Under the pieces are notes generated by a model. That model made no database searches, was not told where the DNA came from, and saw only the letters and a list, made by a program, of their open reading frames with translations. A stretch of 64,000 bases of DNA from assembly GCF_000716595.1 (NCBI RefSeq), contig NZ_JNXC01000018.1, positions 1 to 64,000 on the forward strand, in the 5' to 3' direction. The stretch is from Saccharothrix sp. NRRL B-16314 (lineage in GTDB: Bacteria; Actinomycetota; Actinomycetes; Mycobacteriales; Pseudonocardiaceae). The position numbers and the translations under genes were made by a program. Below are positions 8,966 to 18,404 of the stretch, in pieces (within the stretch, counting starts at the first letter, position 1; the number at the start of each line of letters is the position of its first letter).

Positions 8966-10611
8966 CGGGCGCACCTGCCCTCCCGCAACGGGTTCGGCGC
9001 GTCGAAGTACACGGACTGCGCGTCCAGCGGCGCCAGCACCTCGTCGATGCCCTCCAGCCTGGTCAGCAGGTTCGCCTTGCACGGCAGCACCTCGGCCTCC
9101 AGCCACCGCCGGGCCAGCCGGTCGCCGTCCGGACCCGCCTCGGCGAGCGCGGGCAGCGCCGCCTCCAGCCGTGCCGCCATCACGCGCAGCAGGGTGCGCT
9201 CGTCGGCCAGGCCCTCCACGCCGATGCACCCGATCACCGCCAGCGCCTGGTTGTGGAGCAGGTAGTAGGTGAGCCGGTCGTCGACGATCGCGTCGTCCAC
9301 GACGGCCAGCGTGGACTCCGCGGCGCCCAGCCGCTCCAGGACCCTCGGCAGGTGCGAGGACGCCAGGTAGTAGCCTTGGTTGTCCCGGTACCTCCCGCCG
9401 ACGACCCGTCCCGCCGGGTCCAGGCGCACCAGCGTGTTCTGCTGGTGCGCCTCCAGCCCGATGCCGGTCTCCGCGTACAGCCGCAGCATCGGCGCCAGCA
9501 CGTGGTCGGTGTAGTCGGCGACCCACTCGGCGGCGTCGAGCCGCAGCACCAGCTCGCCCAGCAGGGAGCGCCCGATACCGGGCCTCGGCGCGACCATCCC
9601 GGCCAGGCAGCGCGAATCGCCGATGTCCTCCGGCACTTCGCGCACGGCCACGTCCAGCCCGGTGACCTCGCCGCCCTCGTCCACCGCGATCCACGCCGGG
9701 TCGCGCACGACGCCGAACTCCGGGTGCGCCTTCTCGGTGCCGGAGGCGTACCCGGACTCCAGCAGCAGGTGGACCTCCGAGCCCCGGCGCAGCTCGGTCG
9801 ACGTCGACTCGCGCCGCGAGTTGGTGATCCGCAGCCCGAGCGACAGCTTCAGCATCACGGGAGCGCCCGTCCGGTACACCGTGCGCAGGCTGGACGTCGG
9901 CGACCAGGCCGGCCCGAACTCGCCCAGCGGCTCCAGCAGCCCGCGCGAGACCAACGACGCGATCCGGGGCCGGTGCAGCAGGTCGTGCGCCTGCCAGGGG
10001 TGCGCGGGCACCAGCACCCGGCCCCTCTCCGGGCTGCGGCCGGCCAGCGACGACATCAGCGTCACCGCGTCCGGGCCGGCGACCGACCCGTGCGACACGA
10101 CCTCCTCGGCCGCCGAGAACCAGAACAGGGGGAACGAGCCGCGCAGCTCCGGCGCGTACCGGGTGTTGTCCGCGTCCGACAGGCCGTCCCGGCTCTTCGG
10201 CGCGGGGTGGTGCAGGTGGCCGAGCATCAACCGCTGCTCGGCGTCCAGGAACCGGTCCGCCGGCCCCACGGGCGCACGGCGCCGGTAGGCCACGAACCCG
10301 GCCACCCGCCGCACCGACTCGGCCGTGCGCTCGACCAGGTCGGCCGTGTCACCGCCGAGTTCCGCGCCCACCAGCGCCACCGCGACCACCGGGTCCACCG
10401 GCTTGCCCGCCAGCGTCACCGCCCCGAACCGGTGCCGCCCGGCGGGCGACGCGTAGCGCACCTCCGCCTCCAACGGCAGCCCCAGCACGTCGATCCGCAC
10501 CCGGTCCGCGACCGGCACGTTCCGCTCCCGCACCCAGCACCGCAGCAGCGCCTCCAGGTGCGCGTGCTCCGCGGTCGCCCGCGCGTCGCCTTCCAGCGGG
10601 TCTGGTCTCAT
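8962..10611 (-). CDS. NRPS-independent siderophore synthetase, IucA/RhbC-like (IucA/IucC family)
   Basis: 549 residues from ATG at 10611-10609, ATGA-overlapping the decarboxylase stop. NIS motifs: GHLHHPAPKSRDGL (131-144), VPAHPWQAHDL (201-211), SPTSSLRTVY (237-246), KLSLGLRITNSRR (255-267) and EAHQQNTLV (387-395). HQQN in place of the partner's HGEN supports assignment to the IucA-type branch, which condenses the first amine arm with one carboxylate of citrate. Having one A-type and one C-type synthetase in the operon points to a two-armed citrate siderophore rather than desferrioxamine, which uses a single DesD. The frame extends upstream only as antisense-like sequence. Confidence 0.88.
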   Translation of the reverse strand: MRPDPLEGDARATAEHAHLEALLRCWVRERNVPVADRVRIDVLGLPLEAEVRYASPAGRHRFGAVTLAGKPVDPVVAVALVGAELGGDTADLVERTAESVRRVAGFVAYRRRAPVGPADRFLDAEQRLMLGHLHHPAPKSRDGLSDADNTRYAPELRGSFPLFWFSAAEEVVSHGSVAGPDAVTLMSSLAGRSPERGRVLVPAHPWQAHDLLHRPRIASLVSRGLLEPLGEFGPAWSPTSSLRTVYRTGAPVMLKLSLGLRITNSRRESTSTELRRGSEVHLLLESGYASGTEKAHPEFGVVRDPAWIAVDEGGEVTGLDVAVREVPEDIGDSRCLAGMVAPRPGIGRSLLGELVLRLDAAEWVADYTDHVLAPMLRLYAETGIGLEAHQQNTLVRLDPAGRVVGGRYRDNQGYYLASSHLPRVLERLGAAESTLAVVDDAIVDDRLTYYLLHNQALAVIGCIGVEGLADERTLLRVMAARLEAALPALAEAGPDGDRLARRWLEAEVLPCKANLLTRLEGIDEVLAPLDAQSVYFDAPNPLREGRCAR

Positions 10612-12008
10612 GCCGCTCCCTCCACGAGTCGTTCGGCGGCGGATCCGGCCGCGCGGACCAGCGCCAGCAGCGCGACCAGGTCCGACTCCCGGGCGTTCGG
10701 GTTCAGCAGGGTCAACTTCAGGCACGTCACCTTGTCGACCCGGGTCCGGCCGATCAGGGCCTCGCCCGCGCGCAGCAGCGCCCGCCGCAGCCGCGCGTTC
10801 ACCTCGTCCGCCACCGAGTCGTCCGCCGGCCGGTACCGGAACACCACCGTGGTCAACGTGGCGCCGCCGACCAGCTCGAACGCCGGGTCGGCGGCGATCA
10901 GCGCGGCGGCGTGGCCGGCCAGCTCGTGGCACCGGTCCACCAGCGCGCCCAGGCCCGCCCGGCCCAGCGCGAGCAGCGTCGCGGCCACCTTCACCGCGTC
11001 CGGGCGGCGCGTGGTCTGCAACGAGCGGCCGAGCGTGCCGTCGTAGCCCTCGGCCCGGTCGTCCTCCGGGTTCAGGTAAGCCACCGACCGCTCCAGCGGG
11101 CCGAACAGCGCCGCCGAGCGCACCAGCAGCACGCTCGCCGCCGCCGGCTGCCAGCCGATCTTGTGCAGGTCCGCGGTCACCGAGTCGGCCAGCGCCAGGC
11201 CGTCCACCAGCCCCGCGAGCTTCGACGAGAACACCGCGCCGAAGCCGTACGCCGCGTCCACGTGCAGCCAGGCGCCGTGCTCGCGGGCGAGCGCCGCCAG
11301 CTCCGGCAGCGGGTCGACCGAGCCGAAGTCCGTGGTGCCCGCCGTCGCCACGACCGCCACCGGCGTGCCGCCCGCGCTCAGCATCGCCGCCAGCGCGTCC
11401 GGCCTCATCCGCCGGTGCGAGTCCACCGACACCGCGCGGACGGCGCGCTCGCCGATGCCCAGCGCCGCGCACGCCCGCGACACGGAGAAGTGGGCCAGCT
11501 CCGAGCAGAAGACCACCGGATCGGGTAACGCCGCGACCCCGTCGGACCGCACGTCGACGCCGAGCCGTGCCGCCGCCGCGTCCCGGGCGAGCAGCAGGGC
11601 GGTCAGGTTGGACAGCGTGCCGCCCGGCGTGAACACGCCGTCGGCCTCCGCGTCGAACCCGGCGAAGCGGGCGAGGGCCGCGACCACCCACCGCTCCACG
11701 GCGATGGCGGCCGGCCCGGAGTCGTAGGTGTCCAGCGAGGCGTTGCCCGCGCTGGCCAGGGCGTCCGCGGACACGGCAACGGCCAGCGGTGGCGGTTGCA
11801 GGTGGGCGGCGGCGAACGGGCTGGTCAGGTCGACACCGCCGGCGGCGAGTGCGGTCGTGACGCGGGCCAGGGCGGCGTCCGCGCCGATGCCGTGCTCGGA
11901 CAGCTCGCCGAGCAGCCGGTGCGCCTCGGCCAGCACGTCGGCGGGCGGGCCGGGCGGGATCGGTCGGCCCGCCCGGATCGACCGGCCGGCGGAACTGACG
12001 GCGAACAC
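10608..12008 (-). CDS. PLP-dependent group II amino acid decarboxylase of siderophore operon
   Basis: 466 residues from GTG at 12008-12006, with GGAGGTGCC just upstream as ribosome binding site. The PLP fold shows TPGGTLSNLTALL (127-139), ATAGTTDFGSVDP (221-233), HVDAAYGFG (249-257) and the Schiff-base Lys283 in TADLHKIGWQP. This family includes DesA (lysine to cadaverine) and RhbB/Ddc (2,4-diaminobutyrate to 1,3-diaminopropane). It is the first gene of the operon, directly behind the iron box. No diaminobutyrate aminotransferase is adjacent, so either lysine is the substrate (arthrobactin-like product) or the aminotransferase lies elsewhere; this cannot be settled here. Confidence 0.88.
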   Translation of the reverse strand: MFAVSSAGRSIRAGRPIPPGPPADVLAEAHRLLGELSEHGIGADAALARVTTALAAGGVDLTSPFAAAHLQPPPLAVAVSADALASAGNASLDTYDSGPAAIAVERWVVAALARFAGFDAEADGVFTPGGTLSNLTALLLARDAAAARLGVDVRSDGVAALPDPVVFCSELAHFSVSRACAALGIGERAVRAVSVDSHRRMRPDALAAMLSAGGTPVAVVATAGTTDFGSVDPLPELAALAREHGAWLHVDAAYGFGAVFSSKLAGLVDGLALADSVTADLHKIGWQPAAASVLLVRSAALFGPLERSVAYLNPEDDRAEGYDGTLGRSLQTTRRPDAVKVAATLLALGRAGLGALVDRCHELAGHAAALIAADPAFELVGGATLTTVVFRYRPADDSVADEVNARLRRALLRAGEALIGRTRVDKVTCLKLTLLNPNARESDLVALLALVRAAGSAAERLVEGAA

Positions 12009-12025
12009 GGCACCTCCGATTCGAC

Positions 12026-12068
12026 TAAGGTTAGGCTTACCTCATCTACTCGGTGTCGTGTCTGTCAA
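12026..12068 (-). promoter_or_regulatory. Iron-box operator (IdeR/DmdR type) overlapping the siderophore promoter
   Basis: Bases 12026-12044 (TAAGGTTAGGCTTACCTCA) match 16 of 19 positions of the actinobacterial iron-box consensus TTAGGTTAGGCTAACCTAA. On the minus strand a perfect -35 TTGACA lies at 12068-12063, and with an 18-base spacer the -10 falls at 12044-12039 (TGAGGT), inside the box. Binding of iron-loaded IdeR/DmdR there would block polymerase, so the operon should be on only under iron limitation. The box and promoter are read directly; the regulator's identity is inferred from the consensus. Confidence 0.85.
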
Positions 12069-12296
12069 GCTCTGCGTGACGACGTGTGACGTGACGATCA
12101 CTGCGCGACCAACGCTAGCCGCCGCGACCACGATCGAATCGACGCCAAATGGGGGGACTTGGGCGGCCGTCCCAACCCTTGGCACGGCACCCACGCGCCC
12201 ACCGCTGATCTCGTTCGAGGCCGCCGAGGGCGGCGCGGTAACCTTGACCACCGTTCGAGGACACCATCAAGCCTCGCAATCCATCCAGGAGGATCC

Positions 12297-12692
12297 GTGT
12301 CGCCAGGGCAGATCGCCGCGCTGGTCGCCGCCGGTGCGTTCGTGCTGCTTGTGCTCCTGCTGGCGATCCCGTTGATCAAGCTGGGCCGGACGCTGGACGA
12401 GGCCACGGTCGCGATCCGCAAGGCGCACGAGAACAGCGATCCGCTCTTCACCGGCGCGAACACGACGATCTCGCACGTGAACACGCAGTTGGAGCGGGTG
12501 GACGGGATCACCGCCAACGCCCGCGCCGTCACCGGCAACGTCTCCGCGCTCACCTCGCTGTTCACCGCCACCCTCGGCGGGCCGCTGGTCAAGGCCGCCG
12601 CGCTGTCCTACGGCGTGAGCAAGGCCGTCCGCGCCCGGCGCGCGGCGAAGGAAGCGCCCAACAAGCACACGCGACGCAGGGGTAGGCGATGA
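12297..12692 (+). CDS. DUF948-family membrane-anchored protein
   Basis: 131 residues from GTG at 12297 (VSPGQIAALV), chosen because AGGAGG lies at 12287-12292; the longer open frame upstream has no such signal. One N-terminal membrane helix (about residues 6-28, ALVAAGAFVLLVLLLAIPLI) is followed by a helical cytoplasmic or periplasmic region with TTISHVNTQLERVDGITANA, the DUF948 pattern, and a basic tail. It lies between rarA and alaS in actinobacteria and overlaps the next small gene by ATGA. Function unknown; an envelope or stress role has been suggested for relatives but nothing here shows it. Confidence 0.88.
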   Translation: MSPGQIAALVAAGAFVLLVLLLAIPLIKLGRTLDEATVAIRKAHENSDPLFTGANTTISHVNTQLERVDGITANARAVTGNVSALTSLFTATLGGPLVKAAALSYGVSKAVRARRAAKEAPNKHTRRRGRR

Positions 12693-12952
12693 GTCGGCTG
12701 TTCTGGTTCGGACTGGGTATCGCCGCGGGCGTGGCCGCCAGCCGCAAGGCGGGTCAGGCCGCGCACGCCGCCACGCCCGCCGGCATCGGCGAGAACGTCG
12801 GGCAGGGCCTGCGCCAGCTGGCCGGCGCCCTCGGCTCGTTCGGCGCCGACGTGCGCGCCGGGATGTCCGAGCGCGAAGACGAGTTGCACGACACCGTGGC
12901 ACGTCAGACGGGCGTCACGCCGGGTCGGCGAGCGCGCCGGGCGATCGACTGA
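12689..12952 (+). CDS. Small conserved actinobacterial protein (DUF6167-like)
   Basis: 87 residues from ATG at 12689, overlapping the DUF948 stop by four bases. It starts with a hydrophobic helix (LFWFGLGIAAGVAAS) and continues as an amphipathic helical domain with GENVGQGLRQLAGALGSFGADVRAGM, then a basic tail. I recognise the pairing with a DUF948 gene directly upstream of alaS as a conserved actinobacterial arrangement. The product is probably membrane-associated and may partner with the DUF948 protein, since the genes are translationally coupled; no biochemical function is known to me. Confidence 0.8.
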   Translation: MSRLFWFGLGIAAGVAASRKAGQAAHAATPAGIGENVGQGLRQLAGALGSFGADVRAGMSEREDELHDTVARQTGVTPGRRARRAID

Positions 12953-13018
12953 GGCGGACAGCCCCGTCGGTCGCCTCACCGCGCCCAGGTTCGCCACCCT
13001 CCCGAAGGATCAAGACCC

Positions 13019-15691
13019 GTGCAGACCCACGAGATCATCAAGCGCTTCCGCGAGCACTTCGAGCGCGCCGGCCACAAGTACGTGCCCAGCGCCTCGCTCA
13101 TCCTCGACGACCCGAACCTGCTGTTCGTCAACGCCGGCATGGTGCCGTTCAAGCCGTACTTCCTCGGTGAGGCCCCGCCGCCGTTCAAGCGCGCCACCAG
13201 CATCCAGAAGTGCGTGCGCACGCCGGACATCGACGAGGTCGGCAAGACCACCCGGCACAACACGTTCTTCCAGATGGCCGGCAACTTCTCGTTCGGCGAC
13301 TACTTCAAGGAAGACGCCATCCGGCTGGCCTGGGAGCTGATCACCAAGTCCCAGGACGACGGCGGCTACGGCTTCGACCCCGACCGCATCTGGGTCACCG
13401 TCTACCTGGACGACGACGAGGCCATCGAGCTGTGGCAGAAGGTCGCCGGCCTGCCGCAGGAGCGCATCCAGCGCCGCGACGGCAAGGACAACTACTGGGA
13501 CATGGGCGTGCCCGGTCCCGGCGGCCCGTGCTCGGAGATCTACTACGACCGCGGCCCGGCGTACGGCCGCGAGGGCGGCCCCGTGGCCGACGAGGACCGG
13601 TACCTGGAGATCTGGAACCTGGTCTTCATGCAGGACGTGCGCGGCGACCTGAGCCCCAAGCTGGGGCACAAGCCGATCGGCAAGCTGCCCACCCGCAACA
13701 TCGACACGGGCATGGGCATCGAGCGGGTCGCCTCCCTGCTCCAGGGCGTGGACAACGTCTACGAGACCGACCTGGTCCGCCCGGTGATCCAGAAGGCCGA
13801 GGAGCTGTCCGGCCGCAAGTACGGCGCCAACGAGGTGGACGACGTCCGCTTCCGCGTCATCGCCGACCACGCCCGGTCCGGTGTGCTGCTGGTCGGCGAC
13901 GGCGTCACCCCCGGCAACGAGGCCCGCGGCTACGTGCTGCGCCGGCTGCTGCGCCGCATCATCCGCTCGGCCCGCCTGCTGGGCGTGACCGAGCCCGTGC
14001 TGGTGACGTTCGCCGAGATCGTCCGCGACGCCATGGGCCCGGCCTACCCGGACCTGGTCAGCGGCTTCGCCCGGATCCAGCAGGTGCTCAAGGCCGAGGA
14101 GGACACGTTCCTCCGCACGCTCGACGCCGGCTCGCGGATCTTCGAGACGGCCGCCGCCGAGGTCAAGGCCGACAACCGGGCCACCCTTCCGGGTGACAAG
14201 GCGTTCCAGCTGCACGACACGTACGGCTTCCCGCTCGACCTCACCCTGGAGATGGCCGCCGAGGCGGGCCTCACCGTGGACGAGGACGGCTTCCGGAAGC
14301 TGATGGCCGAGCAGCGCGCCCGCGCCAAGGCCGACGCCGCCGGCAAGAAGACCGGGCACGGCGACCAGACCGTGTACCGGGAGCTGCTCGAACTCGGCGC
14401 CACCGAGTTCACCGGCTACCAGGAGCTGGCCAGCGAGGCCACGCTGCGCGGCATCGTCAGCAACGGCAAGCGGGTCAAGTCGGCCCGCGAGGGCGACATC
14501 GTCGAGGTCGTGCTCGACCGCACGCCGCTGTACGCCGAGTCCGGCGGCCAGGAGAGCGACGCCGGCGTGATCGTGTCCGGCAGCGCCGAGCTGGAGGTCG
14601 TGGACGTCCAGAAGGTGGCCCGCAAGCTGTGGGTGCACCAGGTGCGCGTGATCAGCGGCGAGATCGCCGAGGGCGAGCACGTCGAGGCCAGGGTCGACCC
14701 GGAGTGGCGCATCGGCGCCCGCCAGGGCCACTCCGGCACGCACGTCGTGCACGCCGCCCTGCGCCAGGTGCTCGGCCCGTCCGCCCTCCAGAGCGGTTCG
14801 TACAACAAGCCGGGCTACCTGCGGCTGGACTTCGCCTGGACGGGTGGTCTTTCCGAGGAGACCCGCAGCGAGATCGAAGAGGTCTCCAACCTCGCCGTGC
14901 GCAAGGACCTGCCGGTGCAGGTCGTGTACACCGACATGGGTGGCGCCCAGGAGATGGGCGCGGTCGCCCTGTTCGGCGAGACGTACGACGAGACCGTGCG
15001 CGTGGTCGAGATCGGCGGACCGTGGTCGCGCGAGCTGTGCGGTGGCACGCACGTCGAGCACTCGTCCCAGATCGGCCCGGTCACGATGATCGGCGAGTCG
15101 TCCATCGGCTCCGGCGTGCGCCGCCTGGAGGCCTACGTCGGCATCGAGGCGTTCAAGTACCTGGCCCAGGAGCGGGCACTGGTGCAGAACGTCGCCGCCA
15201 TGCTGAAGGTGCCCGACGCCGAGGTGCCCGCCCGGGTCGAGGCCCTGGTGGAGCGGCTGCGGGTGGCCGAGAAGGAGCTGGAGAAGGTCAGGGCCGCCCA
15301 GCTCGTCGCCGACGCCGGTTCCCTGGCCGACCAGGCCCTGGACGTGCGCGGCGTGGCCCTGGTGGCCCTGGAGCTGCCGGCGGGCACGTCGGCCGCCGAC
15401 GTGCGGACCATCGCCGGCGAGGTGCGCAACCGGCTCGGCGCCAAGCCCGGCGTGGTCGGCCTGTTCGCCCCGGACGGCGACAAGGTCGCCTTCGTGGTGG
15501 CCACCACGGCCGCCGCCCGTGACCTGGGCCTGGCCGCCGGCAAGCTGATGCCCGCGTTCGCCCCGGCCGTGGGCGGTCGCGGCGGCGGCAAGCCGGACCT
15601 CGCCCAGGGCGGCGGCACGAACCCCGGCGGTGTCGCCGAGGCCATCACCGCCCTCCGCGCCGAGGTGGACCGCGCCCTTGAGCAGCGCTGA
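13019..15691 (+). CDS. alaS: Alanyl-tRNA synthetase
   Basis: 890 residues from GTG at 13019 ([10 protein letters not shown]). The class II catalytic core includes [13 protein letters not shown], the motif 2 loop [19 protein letters not shown] and [13 protein letters not shown]. The editing domain near residues 570-680 has the zinc-site segments [11 protein letters not shown] and [10 protein letters not shown]. The C-Ala domain ends with a Gly-rich [15 protein letters not shown] stretch. It charges tRNA-Ala and edits Ser/Gly mischarging. Length is normal. ruvX begins inside its last codons, so alaS, ruvX, mltG and aroE read as one operon, as in other actinobacteria. Confidence 0.98.
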   Translation: MQTHEIIKRFREHFERAGHKYVPSASLILDDPNLLFVNAGMVPFKPYFLGEAPPPFKRATSIQKCVRTPDIDEVGKTTRHNTFFQMAGNFSFGDYFKEDAIRLAWELITKSQDDGGYGFDPDRIWVTVYLDDDEAIELWQKVAGLPQERIQRRDGKDNYWDMGVPGPGGPCSEIYYDRGPAYGREGGPVADEDRYLEIWNLVFMQDVRGDLSPKLGHKPIGKLPTRNIDTGMGIERVASLLQGVDNVYETDLVRPVIQKAEELSGRKYGANEVDDVRFRVIADHARSGVLLVGDGVTPGNEARGYVLRRLLRRIIRSARLLGVTEPVLVTFAEIVRDAMGPAYPDLVSGFARIQQVLKAEEDTFLRTLDAGSRIFETAAAEVKADNRATLPGDKAFQLHDTYGFPLDLTLEMAAEAGLTVDEDGFRKLMAEQRARAKADAAGKKTGHGDQTVYRELLELGATEFTGYQELASEATLRGIVSNGKRVKSAREGDIVEVVLDRTPLYAESGGQESDAGVIVSGSAELEVVDVQKVARKLWVHQVRVISGEIAEGEHVEARVDPEWRIGARQGHSGTHVVHAALRQVLGPSALQSGSYNKPGYLRLDFAWTGGLSEETRSEIEEVSNLAVRKDLPVQVVYTDMGGAQEMGAVALFGETYDETVRVVEIGGPWSRELCGGTHVEHSSQIGPVTMIGESSIGSGVRRLEAYVGIEAFKYLAQERALVQNVAAMLKVPDAEVPARVEALVERLRVAEKELEKVRAAQLVADAGSLADQALDVRGVALVALELPAGTSAADVRTIAGEVRNRLGAKPGVVGLFAPDGDKVAFVVATTAAARDLGLAAGKLMPAFAPAVGGRGGGKPDLAQGGGTNPGGVAEAITALRAEVDRALEQR

Positions 15692-16190
15692 TCGCCCCGG
15701 CGTCGACGACCCCGGCCTCGGCAGGAGGCTGGGCGTCGACGTCGGCGCGGTCCGCGTCGGGGTCGCGCTGAGCGATCCCGGCGCGTTCCTCGCGACGCCG
15801 CTGGTTACCCTGGGACGTGACGTGAAGACCGGCCGGGACCTGGCCGATCTGGCGGCTCTCGTCACCGAGCACGACGTGGTGGAAGTCGTGGTCGGACTGC
15901 CACGCACGCTGGCCGGCAAGCACGGGCCTGCGGCATCGGCGGCGGCGGCGTACGCTGCGGCGTTGGCCGAGCGCGTCACCCCCGTGCCGGTGCGGCTGAC
16001 CGATGAGCGGTTGACCACCGTCACGGCGAGCCGGGTGCTCGCCGAGCGAGGGGTGCGAGGCAAGAAGCAACGCGCCGTCGTCGACCAGGCTGCCGCGGTC
16101 GAGATCCTGCAGTCCTGGCTGGACGGACGGGCGCGACACGTGGCCCGCGCCGCTGAGGAGCGGGCCCCCGGAGCTAAGGACGGCTCGTGA
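15678..16190 (+). CDS. ruvX: Putative pre-16S rRNA nuclease YqgF/RuvX
   Basis: 170 residues from a TTG at 15678 within the alaS 3' end; a longer frame to 15630 is possible but the added residues resemble read-through of alaS. The RNase H-like fold opens with [20 protein letters not shown] (first catalytic Asp in DVG), continues with [17 protein letters not shown] (Glu/Asp region replaced as usual for YqgF) and ends with [13 protein letters not shown] and [14 protein letters not shown]. It matures the 16S rRNA 5' end. It overlaps mltG by GTGA. The non-ATG start and overlap with alaS suggest translational coupling. Confidence 0.92.
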   Translation: MSSADRPGVDDPGLGRRLGVDVGAVRVGVALSDPGAFLATPLVTLGRDVKTGRDLADLAALVTEHDVVEVVVGLPRTLAGKHGPAASAAAAYAAALAERVTPVPVRLTDERLTTVTASRVLAERGVRGKKQRAVVDQAAAVEILQSWLDGRARHVARAAEERAPGAKDGS

Positions 16191-17404
16191 ACGACGACCT
16201 CGGGTTGTTCACCGATCCCGACGCGCGCCACGACGAGCGTGCTCGCGGCAAGAACGACGCTGCCGCCCGTCGGGCCAAGCGCAGGCGCAAGCGCACGATC
16301 CTGTGGGTCGTCGTGGCGCTCGTGCTGGCCGGTGGCGGTGTCGGCGCGTACTACGGGTACAAGACGCTGAGCGGCATCGGCTCGTACGACGACTTCGCGG
16401 GCGCGGGCGAGGCGGACGTGGTGGTCGAGGTCAAGGACGGCGACCTGGTCACCACCATCGCGACCACGCTCAAGGACCAGGGCGTGGTGGCGAGCTCGCG
16501 GGCGTTCACCGAGGCCGGCGCGGACGACGGGCGGGTCACCGCCATCCAGCCCGGCTTCTACCTGATGAAGACGAAGATGTCCGGCGAGGCCGCCGTCTCG
16601 CGGATGGTGGACCCGGCGGCGAAGGTCGTGCCGCTGGAGGTCAAGGGCGGCAACGTCCTGCACGACATCACCGCGCTGGACGGCTCCGTCACCAAGGGCA
16701 TCCTGTCGCAGCTGTCCGACGCGTCGTGCGTCGAGCTGGACGGCACGAAGAAGTGCGTGACGCTCCAGCAGCTGCGGGAAGCGGCGGACAACGCCGACCC
16801 GGCCGCGCTCGGCATCCCCGAGTGGGCGCTGGGCGACGTGGTGAACGCGCCGAAGGAGAACCGGCTCGAAGGCCTCATCGTGCCCGGCCTGTACCACGTG
16901 AAGCCGGGCGCGGAAGCGACCGAGGTGCTGAAGAGCGTGATCGCCACGTCCCTGTCGCGGTTGCAGGGGTACGGCATCCCGAGCGGCACGACGAAGACCG
17001 GTTTCCGGCCGTACGAGGTGCTGGTCATCGCGTCCCTGATCGAGAAGGAAGGCCTGACCGAGGACTTCGGCAAGATCTCGCGGGTCGTGTACAGCCGGCT
17101 CGCGGAGGGCCAGATCCTGCAGTTCGACTCCACGGTGAACTACAAGCTCGACCGGCCGATCGTCACCACCAGCGACGAGGACCGCTACGCCTCGGGGCCT
17201 TACAACACGTACCAGGTGAAGGGGCTGCCGCCGACGCCGATCGGCTCGCCCGGCCAGCAGGCCGTCGCCGCCGCGATCGCGCCCGAAGAGGGGCCGTGGA
17301 TGTACTTCGTGAAGTGCGAGAAGGACGGCACGACGTGCTTCACGAACACGTACGAGGAGCACTTGGTGCTGGTCGACAAGGCCCGCGCGGACGGCGTCTT
17401 CTGA
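16187..17404 (+). CDS. mltG: Endolytic murein transglycosylase MltG (YceG)
   Basis: 405 residues from GTG at 16187. A charged cytoplasmic head rich in Arg/Lys (about 1-38) precedes one membrane helix ([20 protein letters not shown]), then a LysM-like region ([20 protein letters not shown]) and the YceG domain. The catalytic Glu is in [11 protein letters not shown] near residue 285, followed by [10 protein letters not shown] and [17 protein letters not shown], both family landmarks. It cuts nascent glycan strands at the membrane and sets their length. It is in the alaS operon between ruvX and aroE; only one base separates its stop from the aroE start. Confidence 0.96.
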   Translation: MNDDLGLFTDPDARHDERARGKNDAAARRAKRRRKRTILWVVVALVLAGGGVGAYYGYKTLSGIGSYDDFAGAGEADVVVEVKDGDLVTTIATTLKDQGVVASSRAFTEAGADDGRVTAIQPGFYLMKTKMSGEAAVSRMVDPAAKVVPLEVKGGNVLHDITALDGSVTKGILSQLSDASCVELDGTKKCVTLQQLREAADNADPAALGIPEWALGDVVNAPKENRLEGLIVPGLYHVKPGAEATEVLKSVIATSLSRLQGYGIPSGTTKTGFRPYEVLVIASLIEKEGLTEDFGKISRVVYSRLAEGQILQFDSTVNYKLDRPIVTTSDEDRYASGPYNTYQVKGLPPTPIGSPGQQAVAAAIAPEEGPWMYFVKCEKDGTTCFTNTYEEHLVLVDKARADGVF

Positions 17405-17405
17405 C

Positions 17406-18245
17406 GTGACGCGCCGTGCGGCGGTCATCGGCTCGCCGGTGGCCCACTCCTTGTCGCCCGTGCTGCACAACGCCGCCTTCTCGGCGCTCGGGCTGTCCGA
17501 CTGGACCTACACGCGGGTCGAGTGCGCGGCGGACGGCGTTCCGGCCCTGGTGGCGGGGCTGGACTCGTCGTGGGCGGGTCTGTCGGTGACCATGCCCAAC
17601 AAGCGGGCGGCCCTGGCGGTGGCCACCTCGTCCACCCAACGGGCCGCCCAGGTGGGCGCCGCGAACACCCTGGTGCCGGTCGCCGACGGCTGGCGTGCGG
17701 ACAACACCGACGTGGACGGGGTGCTGGGCGCTCTCCGCGCGGTGTGCGGCTTCACGTCGGGCACGCGTGCCGTCCTGCTGGGCGCGGGCGGCACCGCCAC
17801 GGCCGCGCTGGTGGCGTTGGCGTCCGTGGGCGTCCGGTCGGTCTCGTTGGTGGTCCGCTCGGCCTCCCGCGCCGCGGAGGCTGAAACCTGCGCGTCCGGC
17901 CTCGGCCTGGACCTGGACACCGTCACGTGGGACACCGCCGACTTCGCCGCGCTGGCGTCGTCCTCGGACGTGCTGGTCAGCACCGTGCCGCCGGCCGCCA
18001 CCGAGCCGATCGCCGCGGCGCTGGCCGAGGCGCCCACCGTCCTCGACGTCATCTACCACCCGTGGCCGACGCCGTTGGCCTGCGCGGTGGAGAAGCGGGG
18101 CCGCACCCTGGCCACCGGCCTGGACATGCTCCTGCACCAGGCCTTCGGCCAGGCCGAGCAGTTCACCGGCCTCCCGGCACCCCGCGAAGCCATGCGCGCC
18201 GCCCTGCGCGAGGCGACCGACAACCTCCTCCCGCTCCCCTGCTAA
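17406..18245 (+). CDS. aroE: Shikimate dehydrogenase
   Basis: 279 residues from GTG at 17406. Shikimate-site residues are in SPVAHSLSPVLHN (about 10-22), the catalytic Lys is in VTMPNKRAA near 65 and the partner Asp in RADNTDVDG near 100. The NADP Rossmann motif GAGGTATAAL follows near 122, and the C-terminus has GLDMLLHQAFGQAEQFTG. It reduces 3-dehydroshikimate to shikimate, step 4 of the chorismate pathway; aroC, aroK and aroB lie 4-8 kb downstream. It closes the alaS-ruvX-mltG-aroE operon, and a repeat cluster plus hairpin follow its stop. Confidence 0.96.
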   Translation: MTRRAAVIGSPVAHSLSPVLHNAAFSALGLSDWTYTRVECAADGVPALVAGLDSSWAGLSVTMPNKRAALAVATSSTQRAAQVGAANTLVPVADGWRADNTDVDGVLGALRAVCGFTSGTRAVLLGAGGTATAALVALASVGVRSVSLVVRSASRAAEAETCASGLGLDLDTVTWDTADFAALASSSDVLVSTVPPAATEPIAAALAEAPTVLDVIYHPWPTPLACAVEKRGRTLATGLDMLLHQAFGQAEQFTGLPAPREAMRAALREATDNLLPLPC

Positions 18246-18250
18246 CCCGA

Positions 18251-18336
18251 GAGTCCTACGTTCAGAACCACCGTGTCCTACGTTCGGAACGCGTGAGTTC
18301 AACGCTCAGAACACGCGAACCCAACGCTCGGACACC
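18251..18336 (+). repeat. Cluster of four ~22-bp units with CGTTCGGAACG-type core, downstream of aroE
   Basis: Four adjacent degenerate units lie at 18251-18272, 18273-18292, 18293-18314 and 18315-18336. Each follows the pattern GTGAGTCCTACGTTCGGAAC plus a short tail, with TTCAACGCTCAGAAC as a variant. The core CGTTCGGAACG is palindromic apart from its centre base. Bases 18273-18304 are 31/32 identical to 61724-61755, the second copy of the family in this window, which also sits immediately after a gene. Role unknown. Confidence 0.85.
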
Positions 18337-18348
18337 GTGAAGACGCCA

Positions 18349-18386
18349 CTGGGCCCTGCCCGCGCGAGGGTGCGAGCAGGGCCCAG
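18349..18386. terminator. Bidirectional hairpin between aroE and ptsH
   Basis: Perfect 11-bp arms (18349-18359 CTGGGCCCTGC and 18376-18386) enclose a 16-base loop. It lies between the convergent aroE and ptsH genes, 18 bases from the ptsH stop, and is the obvious terminator for both. No T-run is present. Confidence 0.75.
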
Positions 18387-18404
18387 CCGGTGGTGTCGAG
18401 GGGA

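Noticed and set aside
10608..12008. Naming the decarboxylase desA or rhbB
   Set aside because: Sequence inspection cannot separate lysine from diaminobutyrate decarboxylases, and the missing aminotransferase makes the choice uncertain.
13010..17470. 1486-codon open frame on the minus strand across alaS-ruvX-mltG
   Set aside because: It is the antisense of conserved housekeeping genes and its composition (His/Arg/Ala/Gly/Asp runs) is that of a GC-rich shadow frame.
18251..18336. Repeat cluster as a CRISPR array
   Set aside because: Units are adjacent with no spacers, degenerate and only four in number.
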